A stretch of 17,269 nt of DNA, taken from the NCBI GenBank assembly GCA_964356295.1, contig CAYHHE010000063.1, positions 1-17,269 on the forward strand. The letters run 5' to 3'. The notes under the pieces were generated by a model. That model saw nothing but the letters and a program-made list of their open reading frames with translations, searched no databases and was not told the DNA's origin. The translations under genes and the position numbers were made by a program. Below, one piece after another: positions 1 to 6,896 of this stretch (positions are counted from its first letter, which is position 1; each line of letters starts with the position of its first letter). Origin of the DNA: CAVQGZ01 sp964356295 (lineage in GTDB: Bacteria; Actinomycetota; Actinomycetes; Jiangellales; Jiangellaceae).

Positions 1-38
1 GGGCATCGACCTTCGTCCCGATCCTCGGGCTGGATCAG

Positions 39-99
39 CGCGATCTTGACGTTAGCGTCGACTGGCCGGGTGCGATGCGGCGGTTTCGTCAAGATCGCG
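39..99. repeat. 13-bp perfect inverted repeat at left edge
   Basis: CGCGATCTTGACG (39-51) is mirrored exactly by CGTCAAGATCGCG (87-99), with a 35-nt spacer. It lies between the window edge and the stop codon of the first minus-strand gene at 119. The arms are separated too widely, and lack a T tract, for a typical terminator. They may be the arms of a dispersed palindromic intergenic element or a protein-binding site. I see no second copy in the window. Positions 1-118 otherwise hold nothing I can assign. Confidence 0.6.
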
Positions 100-118
100 G
101 GGACCCGGGGCTGGAGCG

Positions 119-958
119 CTAGACGTCGAAGCCACCGAAGTCGAAGCCGCCCCCGTCGAAGCCGCCGCCGTCCCCGCCGGCCTCGCCTCCGGCGTCACCC
201 TCGGAACCGGCGTCACCCTCGCTGCCGCCGTCTCCGGCGTCGCCGCCCATGTCGTAGCCGACGGGCGCCCAGAGCATCGCCCCGAGCATCGTCCCGACGA
301 GCATGCCGTTGAGCAGGTAGGCTCCCTGCGCGCCGTACCAACCGCGCGCCCACGGTCCGTACTCGGGGCCGGCCTCCCAGTACGGCCGGTCGCCGGCCGA
401 CGTGGGGACGGTGCGCGCGTCGGGGGAGACGCCGTCCTCGATGCGTGCCGCGCATGCCGCGCACACCGGCACGTCACGCGCGGCTCCGCCCGGTGGGGCC
501 CACGAGGCATCCTGGACGGAGATACCGTGGCGCTGGTCGAAGAAGCACGGGCCACGCCGGTTCGGAAGCTCACGGCCCTCGCGACGGGCCTGCAGGGTCG
601 CCAGGGCGAATCGGCCGTCATCGAGAGCTCGGGTCACCCACTGCAGGTCCTCCGGGGTGGCCGCGTTGTCCAGGGCGTCCTTGGCGTTCTCGTAGGCGTC
701 CAGCGCCCGCTGCCAGTCCGCCAGCGCCTCCTCGCCAAGACCCTCGGGCACCGGCTCACGCTGCAGCTGCTCGCCCAGCTGGGTCACGTCCTCCGACGCC
801 ACCCGCCGAACCGCATCCATCCGGGCGTCTGCGGCAGGGTTGCGCCCGCGTCCGACCGACGAGGGCCGCGAACCATCGCCGAGACGGCCCTGCCTGGTGG
901 ACTTGCCGACCAGCCAGAAGATCGCGACAACGGCAAGGAGGATCAGCAGCAACTCCAT
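119..958 (-). CDS. Membrane-anchored hypothetical protein with Cys motifs and Gly/Asp/Phe-rich tail
   Basis: A 279-aa protein of unknown function. Residues 2-17 form an N-terminal hydrophobic anchor, followed by a charged, probably helical region (about 45-130). A conserved-looking core follows, with CFFDQRHG (138-145) and VPVCAACAARI (164-174). C138, C166 and C169 could bind metal or form disulfides. A second hydrophobic stretch (about 213-235) leads to a low-complexity tail rich in Gly, Asp and Glu that ends in repeated GGFD units (264-279). Similar short-anchor proteins of unknown function occur in Actinobacteria (from memory). The ATG at 958 has no Shine-Dalgarno; a TAGACA box 7 nt upstream suggests a leaderless start. 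The gene follows the 100-aa gene on the same strand after 15 nt. Confidence 0.75.
   Translation of the reverse strand: MELLLILLAVVAIFWLVGKSTRQGRLGDGSRPSSVGRGRNPAADARMDAVRRVASEDVTQLGEQLQREPVPEGLGEEALADWQRALDAYENAKDALDNAATPEDLQWVTRALDDGRFALATLQARREGRELPNRRGPCFFDQRHGISVQDASWAPPGGAARDVPVCAACAARIEDGVSPDARTVPTSAGDRPYWEAGPEYGPWARGWYGAQGAYLLNGMLVGTMLGAMLWAPVGYDMGGDAGDGGSEGDAGSEGDAGGEAGGDGGGFDGGGFDFGGFDV
189..221. repeat. 15-bp direct repeat inside coding sequence
   Basis: CCGGCGTCACCCTCG occurs at 189-203 and 207-221, an 18-bp period. It encodes the repeated EGDAGS-like units in the acidic/glycine tail of the protein at 119-958. This is an in-frame coding repeat that could expand or contract, not a mobile element. 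Confidence 0.7.
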
Positions 959-965
959 GCCGACA

Positions 966-971
966 TGTCTA
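966..971 (-). promoter_or_regulatory. Possible -10 box, leaderless start at 958
   Basis: On the minus strand TAGACA lies 7 nt before the ATG at 958. It matches the first two bases of TANNNT but lacks the final T, so this is a weak call. It sits just after the stop of the upstream gene (974-976). Confidence 0.35.
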
Positions 972-973
972 CC

Positions 974-1276
974 TCACGCGGCGCGAGCAGGCCACGCGTG
1001 GGCGCCGGCCGACGCGGCCGAAGGGGACTCACCGATGCCCGCCCGGTAGTTGCCGCGGTCGAGCAGCGCCAGCAGATCGCCGAACGCGCGCTGACGGGCG
1101 ATCGGGGGCTCGGACGGGTCGATCACGACGTCGACCAGCACCGGCGAGGCGCCCAGGCTCGCAGCCTGACGCACGACACGACCTACCGCAGCCCGGTCCA
1201 CGTCGACGCCGTCGGCGGCGACGCGGTAGGCGAGGTCGTCCGGGATGTCCAGGTTCTGAACGGGGAAGGTCTGCAT
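974..1276 (-). CDS. Unrecognised 100-aa protein divergent from LysR regulator
   Basis: I do not recognise this family. From the ATG at 1276 the product is 100 aa and soluble, with a compact, probably alpha/beta part (residues 1 to about 78) containing IPDDLAYRVAADGVDVDRAA and a VLVDVVIDPSEPP strand-turn segment. An Ala/Gly/Ser-rich tail follows. In-frame ATGs also exist at 1303 and 1378. The start at 1276 is preferred because a TACCGT box lies exactly 6 nt upstream (leaderless), whereas the residues encoded before it look non-conserved and run into the regulator's promoter. The gene is divergent from the LysR gene at 1353, so it is the natural candidate target of that regulator. Confidence 0.6.
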   Translation of the reverse strand: MQTFPVQNLDIPDDLAYRVAADGVDVDRAAVGRVVRQAASLGASPVLVDVVIDPSEPPIARQRAFGDLLALLDRGNYRAGIGESPSAASAGAHAWPARAA

Positions 1277-1282
1277 GAGTTC

Positions 1283-1288
1283 ACGGTA
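1283..1288 (-). promoter_or_regulatory. -10 box TACCGT, leaderless start at 1276
   Basis: TACCGT on the minus strand is followed by 6 nt (GAACTC) and the ATG at 1276. The spacing fits transcription starting at or next to the start codon, as for many actinobacterial leaderless genes. Confidence 0.55.
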
Positions 1289-1324
1289 CGGCGATCGACC
1301 CATAAAGAAAAGCGATGGTTTCTT

Positions 1325-1346
1325 ATCGCGATCAAAGCATACGCTT
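1325..1346. promoter_or_regulatory. Palindromic operator candidates in the LysR divergent region
   Basis: The unusually AT-rich stretch between the divergent genes holds a perfect 8-bp palindrome, ATCGCGAT (1325-1332), and an interrupted one, AAGC-ATAC-GCTT (1335-1346). The second overlaps the predicted -10 box of the LysR gene (1340-1345). LysR proteins usually bind such sites between divergent genes and repress themselves, so this is the likely operator. The exact bases are not proven. Confidence 0.4.
1340..1345 (+). promoter_or_regulatory. -10 box TACGCT, leaderless start at 1353
   Basis: TACGCT is followed by 7 nt and the ATG at 1353. The spacing favours that ATG over the nearby in-frame one at 1347, which would lie upstream of the predicted transcription start. 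Confidence 0.5.
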
Positions 1347-1352
1347 ATGACT

Positions 1353-2303
1353 ATGACGGGACTTCGAGACATCGACATCCGGCAGCTGGCGGCCCTGGAC
1401 GCGGTGGCCAGTCAGGGATCGTTCGGACGAGCCGCCGCGCGGCTGGGGTTCTCCCAGGCCGCCATCAGCCAGCAGATCGCCGGCCTGGAACGGGCCGCCG
1501 GAACCCGCCTGTTCGACCGTCCGGGCGGACCCCGCGCTGCCGTGCTCACCCCGGCCGGCCGCCTGCTGGTCGAGCATGCCCGCGCCGTGCTCGCCCGTCT
1601 GGACCAGGCCGAGCGGCACCTGGTGGACCTTGCTTCGGGGGTGGGTGGACGCCTGGACGTCGGGACGTTCCAGAGCGTCTCGGTGGCGCTGCTCCCGCTC
1701 GTCGTCGCAGACCTGCGGCGTGAGGCCCCCGAGCTCGACATCCGGCTGCACGAGAGCGACGACAACGACGACCTGCTGCGCGGCCTGGTCGAGGACGAGC
1801 TGGACGTCACCTTCATGCTCGGCCCTGTCGAGGATCTGCGGCTCGAGGTCAGCCATCTGTGCGACGACCCCTTCGTCGTGGTCACCCCAGCCGACACCTG
1901 CACCCTGGACAGGCCAACCGGCCCGACACCTTCCATACCGATGGCCCGGCTGGACGGCTTCCCGATCGTGGGCGCCAGCGTCGACGACTCCTGCCAGCTG
2001 CTCATCGACGACGGGCTGCGAGCCCGCGGGGTCGTCCCGCGCTACGTCTTCCGCAGCAACGACAACGCCGCCGTGCAGGCGATGGTGAGCGCCGGGATGG
2101 GCGCCTCTGTCATGCCCCTGCTCGCGGTCGACCAGGACGACCCGACCGTGCACATCCACGCCCTGGACCCGCCGCTCCCGCCGCGGGAGATCTGTGTGGC
2201 GGTACGACGCGACCGCACCGTGGCCCCGGCCGCGGTGCGGATGGTCGAGCTCGCCGTCCGGCACATCCGTGACGTTGCCGTGGTCGCCCTCACGCCCCAC
2301 TGA
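1353..2303 (+). CDS. LysR-family transcriptional regulator
   Basis: A 316-aa DNA-binding regulator of ordinary LysR length. Residues about 8-66 form the winged helix-turn-helix: DIRQLAALDAVASQGSFGRA, then AAARLGFSQAAISQQIAGLE, then LFDR and LTPAGRLLVEHAR. A linker helix and a periplasmic-binding-like effector domain follow (about 95-300), with GRLDVGTFQSVS, the DELDVTFMLG strand and the MVSAGMGASVMPLLAV segment typical of LysR effector domains. The effector is not predictable. The ATG at 1353 was chosen over those at 1275 and 1347 from the leaderless -10 spacing. It is divergent from the unknown 100-aa gene, probably its target, and convergent with accA3. Confidence 0.9.
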   Translation: MTGLRDIDIRQLAALDAVASQGSFGRAAARLGFSQAAISQQIAGLERAAGTRLFDRPGGPRAAVLTPAGRLLVEHARAVLARLDQAERHLVDLASGVGGRLDVGTFQSVSVALLPLVVADLRREAPELDIRLHESDDNDDLLRGLVEDELDVTFMLGPVEDLRLEVSHLCDDPFVVVTPADTCTLDRPTGPTPSIPMARLDGFPIVGASVDDSCQLLIDDGLRARGVVPRYVFRSNDNAAVQAMVSAGMGASVMPLLAVDQDDPTVHIHALDPPLPPREICVAVRRDRTVAPAAVRMVELAVRHIRDVAVVALTPH

Positions 2304-2324
2304 CGTCCGCCCGGCCCGGGGCCC

Positions 2325-2346
2325 CCCGGCCCGGCTCGGGGCCGGG
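2325..2346. terminator. Convergent hairpin terminator candidate
   Basis: CCCGGCCC (2325-2332) pairs perfectly with GGGCCGGG (2339-2346) around a 6-nt loop, in the 48-nt gap between the stops of the LysR gene and accA3. It has no T tract, as is common in high-GC actinobacteria. Position and symmetry suggest that it serves both genes. Confidence 0.55.
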
Positions 2347-2351
2347 ACCTC

Positions 2352-4124
2352 CTACTCGACGATCTCGCAGATGACCGCGCCGCTGGTCACGGACGTGCCT
2401 ACGTCCGCGTTGAGGTTGCTGATGGTCCCAGCCTTGTGCGCGTTGAGCGGCTGCTCCATCTTCATCGCCTCGAGCACGACGACCAGATCCCCGGCAGCGA
2501 CTTGGGCGCCGTCCCGGACGGCGATCTTGACGATCGTGCCCTGCATGGGCGACGTGAGCGATTCCCCGGACGCCACAGCGCCACCTCCGCCAGCCTTGCG
2601 GCCGGGGCGACGCCCCTGCGGGCGCTGGCCGCCGGCCGCCGCCGCTGCGGCCAGCCCTTCCGGCAGGGTCACCTGCAGGCGCTTGCCGTCGACCTCGACC
2701 GTCACGTTCTGACGCTCCTGCGCCGGCGCCTCCTCGGCGGCCCCGGCCTCGAAGGGAGGGATCGTGTTGTTCCACGCGGTCTCGATCCAGCGCGTGTAGA
2801 CCCCGAACGGCTCGTCGGGCGTAGCCGGTGCAAATACTGGGTCACTCACCACAGCGCGGTGGAAGGGGATGACCGTCGGCAGCCCCTTGACCGTGAACTC
2901 CGCCAGGGCTCGGCGCGAGCGCTCCAGCGCCTGCTGCCGGTTTGCCCCGGTGACGATGAGCTTCGCCAGCATCGAGTCGAAGCTCTGCCCGATCACGCTA
3001 CCGGCCTCGACGCCAGCATCCACGCGAACACCAGGCCCCGAGGGTGTCTGGAAGACCGTGACCGGCCCGGGCATCGGCAGGAAGTTGCGTCCGGCGTCCT
3101 CACCGTTGATGCGGAACTCGATGGAGTGGCCGCGGATCACCGGGTCGTCGTACCCCAGCGGCTTCCCCTCGGCGATGCGGAACATCTCGCGGACCAGATC
3201 GAGGCCGGTGACCTCCTCGCTCACCGGATGCTCGACCTGCAGTCGGGTGTTGACCTCGAGGAACGAGATCGAGTCGTCCTGACCGACGAGGAACTCGACC
3301 GTCCCGGCGCCGTAGTAGCCGGCCTCGCGCAGGATCGCCTTGCTCGCGGCATACAGTTCCGCGTTCTGCTCGTCGGACAGGAACGGTGCCGGGGCTTCCT
3401 CGACCAACTTCTGATGCCGCCGCTGCAGCGAGCAGTCCCGCGTGGAGACCACCACCACGTTGCCGTGCTGGTCTGCCAGGCATTGCGTCTCGACGTGCCG
3501 CGGCCTGTCCAGGTAGCGCTCGACGAAGCACTCCCCGCGGCCGAACGCCGCAGTCGCCTCCCGCACCGCGGACTCGTACAGCTCGGCCACCTCGCCCATC
3601 TCCCGGGCGACCTTCAGCCCTCGCCCACCCCCACCGAAGGCGGCCTTGATCGCGATCGGGAGGCCGTGTTCCTGGGCGAAGGCCACCACCTCGTCGGCGC
3701 CGCTGACCGGGTCCGGCGTGCCGGCCACCAGGGGAGCCCCCACGTTCTCGGCGATGTGCCGGGCCTTGACCTTGTCCCCGAGTGCCTCGATCGCCGCCGG
3801 TGGGGGCCCGACCCAGATCAGTCCCGCGTCCATCACGGCCTGGGCGAAGTGGGCGTTCTCCGACAGGAACCCGTAGCCGGGGTGCACGGCGTCGGCGCCT
3901 GCTCGGCGCGCCACGTCCAAGAGCTTGTCCATGTCCAGGTACGTCTCGGCGCTCGTCTCCCCGTCCAGCGCGTACGCCTCGTCGGCCAGGCGCACGTGGA
4001 GCGCATCCCGGTCGGAGTCGGCGTAGACCGCCACCGAGGCGATCCCGCTGTCTCGGCAGGCGCGGGCGACGCGGATGGCGATCTCCGCGCGGTTGGCGAT
4101 GAGGACCTTGGTGATCGTGGGCAC
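2352..4124 (-). CDS. accA3: Acyl-CoA carboxylase alpha subunit (biotin carboxylase plus biotin carrier)
   Basis: A 590-aa two-domain subunit that carboxylates biotin with ATP and bicarbonate and carries it to a carboxyltransferase partner. The N-terminal domain starts KVLIANRAEIAIRVARAC. The ATP-grasp glycine loop is GGGGRGLK (164-171), followed by RDCSLQRRHQK (229-239) and EVNTRLQVEHP (290-300). An Ala/Gly/Arg-rich linker (about 490-518) leads to the biotinyl domain with EAMKMEQP; the biotinylated lysine is K555. Length and sequence closely resemble M. tuberculosis AccA3, the shared housekeeping alpha subunit. The GTG at 4124 is preferred because a TACACT box ends 8 nt upstream; the ATG at 4130 (two codons longer) would lie upstream of that transcription start. 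It is divergent from the acyl-CoA dehydrogenase gene. Likely partners are AccD5/AccE (8288-10119) and possibly the beta subunit at 5367-6896. Confidence 0.95.
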   Translation of the reverse strand: MPTITKVLIANRAEIAIRVARACRDSGIASVAVYADSDRDALHVRLADEAYALDGETSAETYLDMDKLLDVARRAGADAVHPGYGFLSENAHFAQAVMDAGLIWVGPPPAAIEALGDKVKARHIAENVGAPLVAGTPDPVSGADEVVAFAQEHGLPIAIKAAFGGGGRGLKVAREMGEVAELYESAVREATAAFGRGECFVERYLDRPRHVETQCLADQHGNVVVVSTRDCSLQRRHQKLVEEAPAPFLSDEQNAELYAASKAILREAGYYGAGTVEFLVGQDDSISFLEVNTRLQVEHPVSEEVTGLDLVREMFRIAEGKPLGYDDPVIRGHSIEFRINGEDAGRNFLPMPGPVTVFQTPSGPGVRVDAGVEAGSVIGQSFDSMLAKLIVTGANRQQALERSRRALAEFTVKGLPTVIPFHRAVVSDPVFAPATPDEPFGVYTRWIETAWNNTIPPFEAGAAEEAPAQERQNVTVEVDGKRLQVTLPEGLAAAAAAGGQRPQGRRPGRKAGGGGAVASGESLTSPMQGTIVKIAVRDGAQVAAGDLVVVLEAMKMEQPLNAHKAGTISNLNADVGTSVTSGAVICEIVE

Positions 4125-4132
4125 GAACATGA

Positions 4133-4138
4133 AGTGTA
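4133..4138 (-). promoter_or_regulatory. -10 box TACACT of accA3
   Basis: TACACT on the minus strand is 8 nt from the GTG at 4124 but only 2 nt from the ATG at 4130. No Shine-Dalgarno precedes either codon. This arrangement supports leaderless initiation at the GTG. Confidence 0.5.
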
Positions 4139-4188
4139 GGGGGGGGCTCCCAAGGCCCCGCAGGGTCGTCCGGCCCAGGCGCACCCCC

Positions 4189-4194
4189 TACCGT
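4189..4194 (+). promoter_or_regulatory. -10 box TACCGT of the acyl-CoA dehydrogenase operon
   Basis: TACCGT is followed by 6 nt and the ATG at 4201, the leaderless arrangement. The GAGGG just before the ATG is too close (1 nt) to act as a normal ribosome binding site. Confidence 0.55.
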
Positions 4195-4200
4195 GAGGGC

Positions 4201-5367
4201 ATGAGCGTGGAGCTGTCGCCAGACCACGAGGGCTTCCGGAAGGTGGTGCGTGACTTCGCCGAGCGCGAGGTCGCCCCCCATGTGCAGCGATGGGACCGCG
4301 AACACCACTTCCCGGTCGACGTGGTGCGCCAGATGGGCGAGCTGGGCCTGTTCGGCATCACCGCACCCCCGGAGTACGGCGGCGCCGGCGCCGACTTCAC
4401 CAGCCTGTGCATCGCCATCGAGGAGCTCGGTCGGGTCGATCAGTCGGTCGGCATCACGCTGTCGGCCGGCGTGGGGCTCGGCATCACGCCCATCGCGTCC
4501 TTCGGGACGGCCGAGCAGAAGCAGCGCTGGCTGCCCGACCTCGTTGCCGGACGCACCCTGGCCGCCTTCGGTCTGACCGAGCCGGAGGCCGGGTCCGACG
4601 CCGGCGCGACCCGCACGACCGCGCGTCTGGTCGACGGCGAGTGGGTGATCGACGGGGCGAAAGCCTTCATCACCAACTCCGGCACCGAGATCACCTCCGT
4701 CGTCACGGTCACGACACGGACGGGCACCCGCCCGGACGGGACGCCGGAGATCTCGGCCATCCTCGTCCCCTCCGGCACGCCCGGGTTCACCGTCGAGCCC
4801 GCCTACGACAAGCTCGGCTGGCACGCCTCGGACACCCACGGGCTGTCCTTCGACGGCGCCCGGGTGCCCGAGGACCACCTCCTCGGGCAGCGGGGCAGCG
4901 GGTTCCGGCAGTTCCTGGCGACCCTGGACGACGGCCGCATCGCCATCGCCGCGCTCGCCCTCGGGCTCACCCGGGCCTGCCTGGAGCAGTCGGTGGCCTA
5001 CGCGGGGCAGCGGCAGGCCTTCGGGGCGCCGATCGGGTCCAACCAGGGGGTCGCCTTCCCGCTGGCCGACCTGGACGTCGCCGTGGAGGGCTCCCGCCTG
5101 CTGGTCTACCGGGCGGCCTGGCTCAGGGACTCCGGCGCCGACCGCGCCGAGGTCAAGCGCGCCGCGGCGCGGGCCAAGCTGTACGCCACCGAGGCTGCCG
5201 TCACCGCCACCCGCGTCGCCACCCAGGTCTTCGGCGGCTACGGCTTCATCGAGGAGTACCCGGTCGCGCGCTTCTACCGCGACGCCAAGATCCTCGAGGT
5301 GGGGGAGGGGACGAGCGAGGTGCAGCGGCTCGTGCTCGCTCGGGCACTGGGCCTGCCGGTGGGCTGA
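4201..5367 (+). CDS. Acyl-CoA dehydrogenase
   Basis: A 388-aa FAD-dependent acyl-CoA dehydrogenase, a typical length, that introduces an alpha,beta double bond into an acyl-CoA. It has both family signatures: GLTEPEAGSDAGA (124-136) and QVFGGYGFIEEYPVARFYRD (342-361). The base is E369 in EVGEGTSEVQ, the position used by short- and medium-chain dehydrogenases. Isovaleryl-CoA dehydrogenase instead has a non-acidic residue there and a base elsewhere, so a strict isovaleryl enzyme is unlikely; a short, branched or medium acyl-CoA is more plausible. The last base of its stop codon is the first of the next start (TGATG, 1-nt overlap), so it is translationally coupled to the carboxyltransferase gene downstream. 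The pairing suggests dehydrogenation followed by carboxylation of the enoyl-CoA, but no hydratase or lyase is nearby to confirm a pathway. Confidence 0.93.
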   Translation: MSVELSPDHEGFRKVVRDFAEREVAPHVQRWDREHHFPVDVVRQMGELGLFGITAPPEYGGAGADFTSLCIAIEELGRVDQSVGITLSAGVGLGITPIASFGTAEQKQRWLPDLVAGRTLAAFGLTEPEAGSDAGATRTTARLVDGEWVIDGAKAFITNSGTEITSVVTVTTRTGTRPDGTPEISAILVPSGTPGFTVEPAYDKLGWHASDTHGLSFDGARVPEDHLLGQRGSGFRQFLATLDDGRIAIAALALGLTRACLEQSVAYAGQRQAFGAPIGSNQGVAFPLADLDVAVEGSRLLVYRAAWLRDSGADRAEVKRAAARAKLYATEAAVTATRVATQVFGGYGFIEEYPVARFYRDAKILEVGEGTSEVQRLVLARALGLPVG

Positions 5368-6896
5368 TGGGCCACGACCACTGGACCGAGGTCGCTGCTG
5401 CGCGCGCCCGCACCCGGCAGCCCAGCCAGTCAGGCGCGCGCAAGCTGGTCCAGCAGCGCAAGCTCCACGTCCGGGATCGGCTGGACCTGCTGCTGGACCC
5501 CGGCACTCTGGTCGAGGACGGCCAGCTGGCCAACGCGCTCGCCGACGGCCTGCCCGCGGACGGCGTCGTCACCGGCCGAGGTCTGGTCGAGGGGCGTCCT
5601 GTCGTGGTCGTCGCGAACGACCCGACGGTGAAGGCGGGCTCGTGGGGTGCGCGCACGGTGGAGAAGATCGTGCGCGCCACCGAGATCGCGCTCGGCGAGG
5701 AGCTGCCGGTCTTCTGGCTGGTGGATTCCGCCGGCGCCCGGATCACCGACCAGGTGCAGCTGTTCCCCGGCCGTCGTGGTGCCGGGCGCATCTTCCGCAA
5801 CCAGGTGCTGCTGTCTGGGCGGGCACCGCAGATCTGCTGCCTGTTCGGCCCGAGTGCCGCAGGCGGGGCCTACATCCCGTCCTTCTGCGACCTGGTGATC
5901 ATGGTCGAGGGCAACGCGTCGATGTACCTGGGTTCGCCACGGATGGCCGAGATGGTCGTGGGCGAGCGGGTGACCCTGGAGGAGATGGGCGGTGCCCGGA
6001 TGCACGCCACGGTGTCCGGCTGCGGGGACAACCTGGCCAGTGACGACGCCGACGCGATCGAGCAGGCCAAGGTGCTGTTCTCCTACCTGCCGGAGTCGTG
6101 GCGGCACCAGCCGCCGGCCTACCAGCCCCACGAGCCTGTCCGTCGGCTGGAGCGCCAGACGATCCCGGCCGACGACGCAGTGGGCTACGACGTGCACGAG
6201 GTGATCGACGCCCTCGTCGACGCCGACTCCTTCGCCGAGATCAAGCCGCTGTTCGCCCCCGAGATCGTTGTCGGGTTCGGGCTGCTGGAGGGGCGCCCGA
6301 TCGGCGTGCTCGCCAACAACCCGGGCGTCAAGGGCGGGGTGCTGTTCATCGACTCAGCAGACAAGGCGGCCCGGTTCATCTGGATGTGCGATGCCTACAA
6401 CCTCCCGCTGCTCTACCTCATGGACGTCCCGGGGTTCATGATCGGGTCGGCCGTGGAGCGTCAGGGCATCATCCGCCACGGGGCGAAGATGATCACTGCT
6501 GTGGCGGAGGCGACCGTGCCCACGGTCTCTGTCGTGCTTCGCAAGGCCTACGGGGCTGGGCTGTACGCGATGGCGGGCCCGGGGTTCGCCCCGGACGCCT
6601 GCGTGGCGCTGCCGAGCGCCAAGATCGCGGTCATGGGTCCGGAGGCGGCCGTGAACGCGGTGTACGCGAACAAGATCGCCGAGATCGCGGACCCGGCCCG
6701 CCGAGAGGCCTACGTGGCAGCGCTCCGGGAGGACTACGAGGCCGACATCGACATCCTGCGGCTGGCCTCGGACCTGGTCGTCGACGCCGTCGTCGAGCCC
6801 GAGGAGCTGCGGGGCGAACTCATCGCCAGGTTCGCGGCCGCTTCGGGGAAGAGCCGCTCGCGCCCGGACAAGCGGCACGGCGTGCCCCCGGTCTGA
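5367..6896 (+). CDS. Acyl-CoA carboxylase beta subunit (carboxyltransferase), substrate unknown
   Basis: A 509-aa carboxyltransferase of the acyl-CoA carboxylase beta family (crotonase-like N and C halves). It moves CO2 from biotin on an alpha subunit to an acyl-CoA. The two oxyanion-hole loops are GPSAAGGAY (161-169) and KAYGAGLYAM (393-402), and the C half has MDVPGFMIG (352-360) and IAVMGPEAAVNAVY (420-433). The second loop reads YGAG, not the YGGAY of AccD5/PccB, so this is a distinct subfamily, perhaps closer to beta subunits linked to branched-chain or enoyl-CoA degradation. It is coupled to the upstream dehydrogenase (ATG 5367 overlaps TGA 5365-5367). No alpha subunit is co-transcribed; the divergent accA3 is the nearest. 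Its stop abuts the stop of maf with no spacer. Confidence 0.9.
   Translation: MGHDHWTEVAAARARTRQPSQSGARKLVQQRKLHVRDRLDLLLDPGTLVEDGQLANALADGLPADGVVTGRGLVEGRPVVVVANDPTVKAGSWGARTVEKIVRATEIALGEELPVFWLVDSAGARITDQVQLFPGRRGAGRIFRNQVLLSGRAPQICCLFGPSAAGGAYIPSFCDLVIMVEGNASMYLGSPRMAEMVVGERVTLEEMGGARMHATVSGCGDNLASDDADAIEQAKVLFSYLPESWRHQPPAYQPHEPVRRLERQTIPADDAVGYDVHEVIDALVDADSFAEIKPLFAPEIVVGFGLLEGRPIGVLANNPGVKGGVLFIDSADKAARFIWMCDAYNLPLLYLMDVPGFMIGSAVERQGIIRHGAKMITAVAEATVPTVSVVLRKAYGAGLYAMAGPGFAPDACVALPSAKIAVMGPEAAVNAVYANKIAEIADPARREAYVAALREDYEADIDILRLASDLVVDAVVEPEELRGELIARFAAASGKSRSRPDKRHGVPPV

Noticed and set aside
3..122. Open frame on the plus strand ending in TAG at 120-122, as if the tail of a gene entering from the left
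   Set aside because: It is only 39 codons, has weak third-position bias, matches no family I know, and contains the 13-bp inverted repeat; real coding cannot be shown without upstream sequence.
527..1723. 398-codon plus-strand open frame across the anchored protein, the 100-aa gene and LysR
   Set aside because: It crosses three better-supported genes and a promoter region, and no domain is visible.
2436..4139. 567-codon open frame antisense to accA3
   Set aside because: Accidental frame in high-GC DNA; the minus-strand protein has every biotin carboxylase and biotin carrier motif, the antisense one has none.
4290..5366. Long upstream extension of the carboxyltransferase reading frame to 4290
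   Set aside because: It lies wholly over the acyl-CoA dehydrogenase in another frame and is Arg/Gly-rich; the ATG at 5367, coupled to the dehydrogenase stop, is the natural start. It is not a fusion protein.
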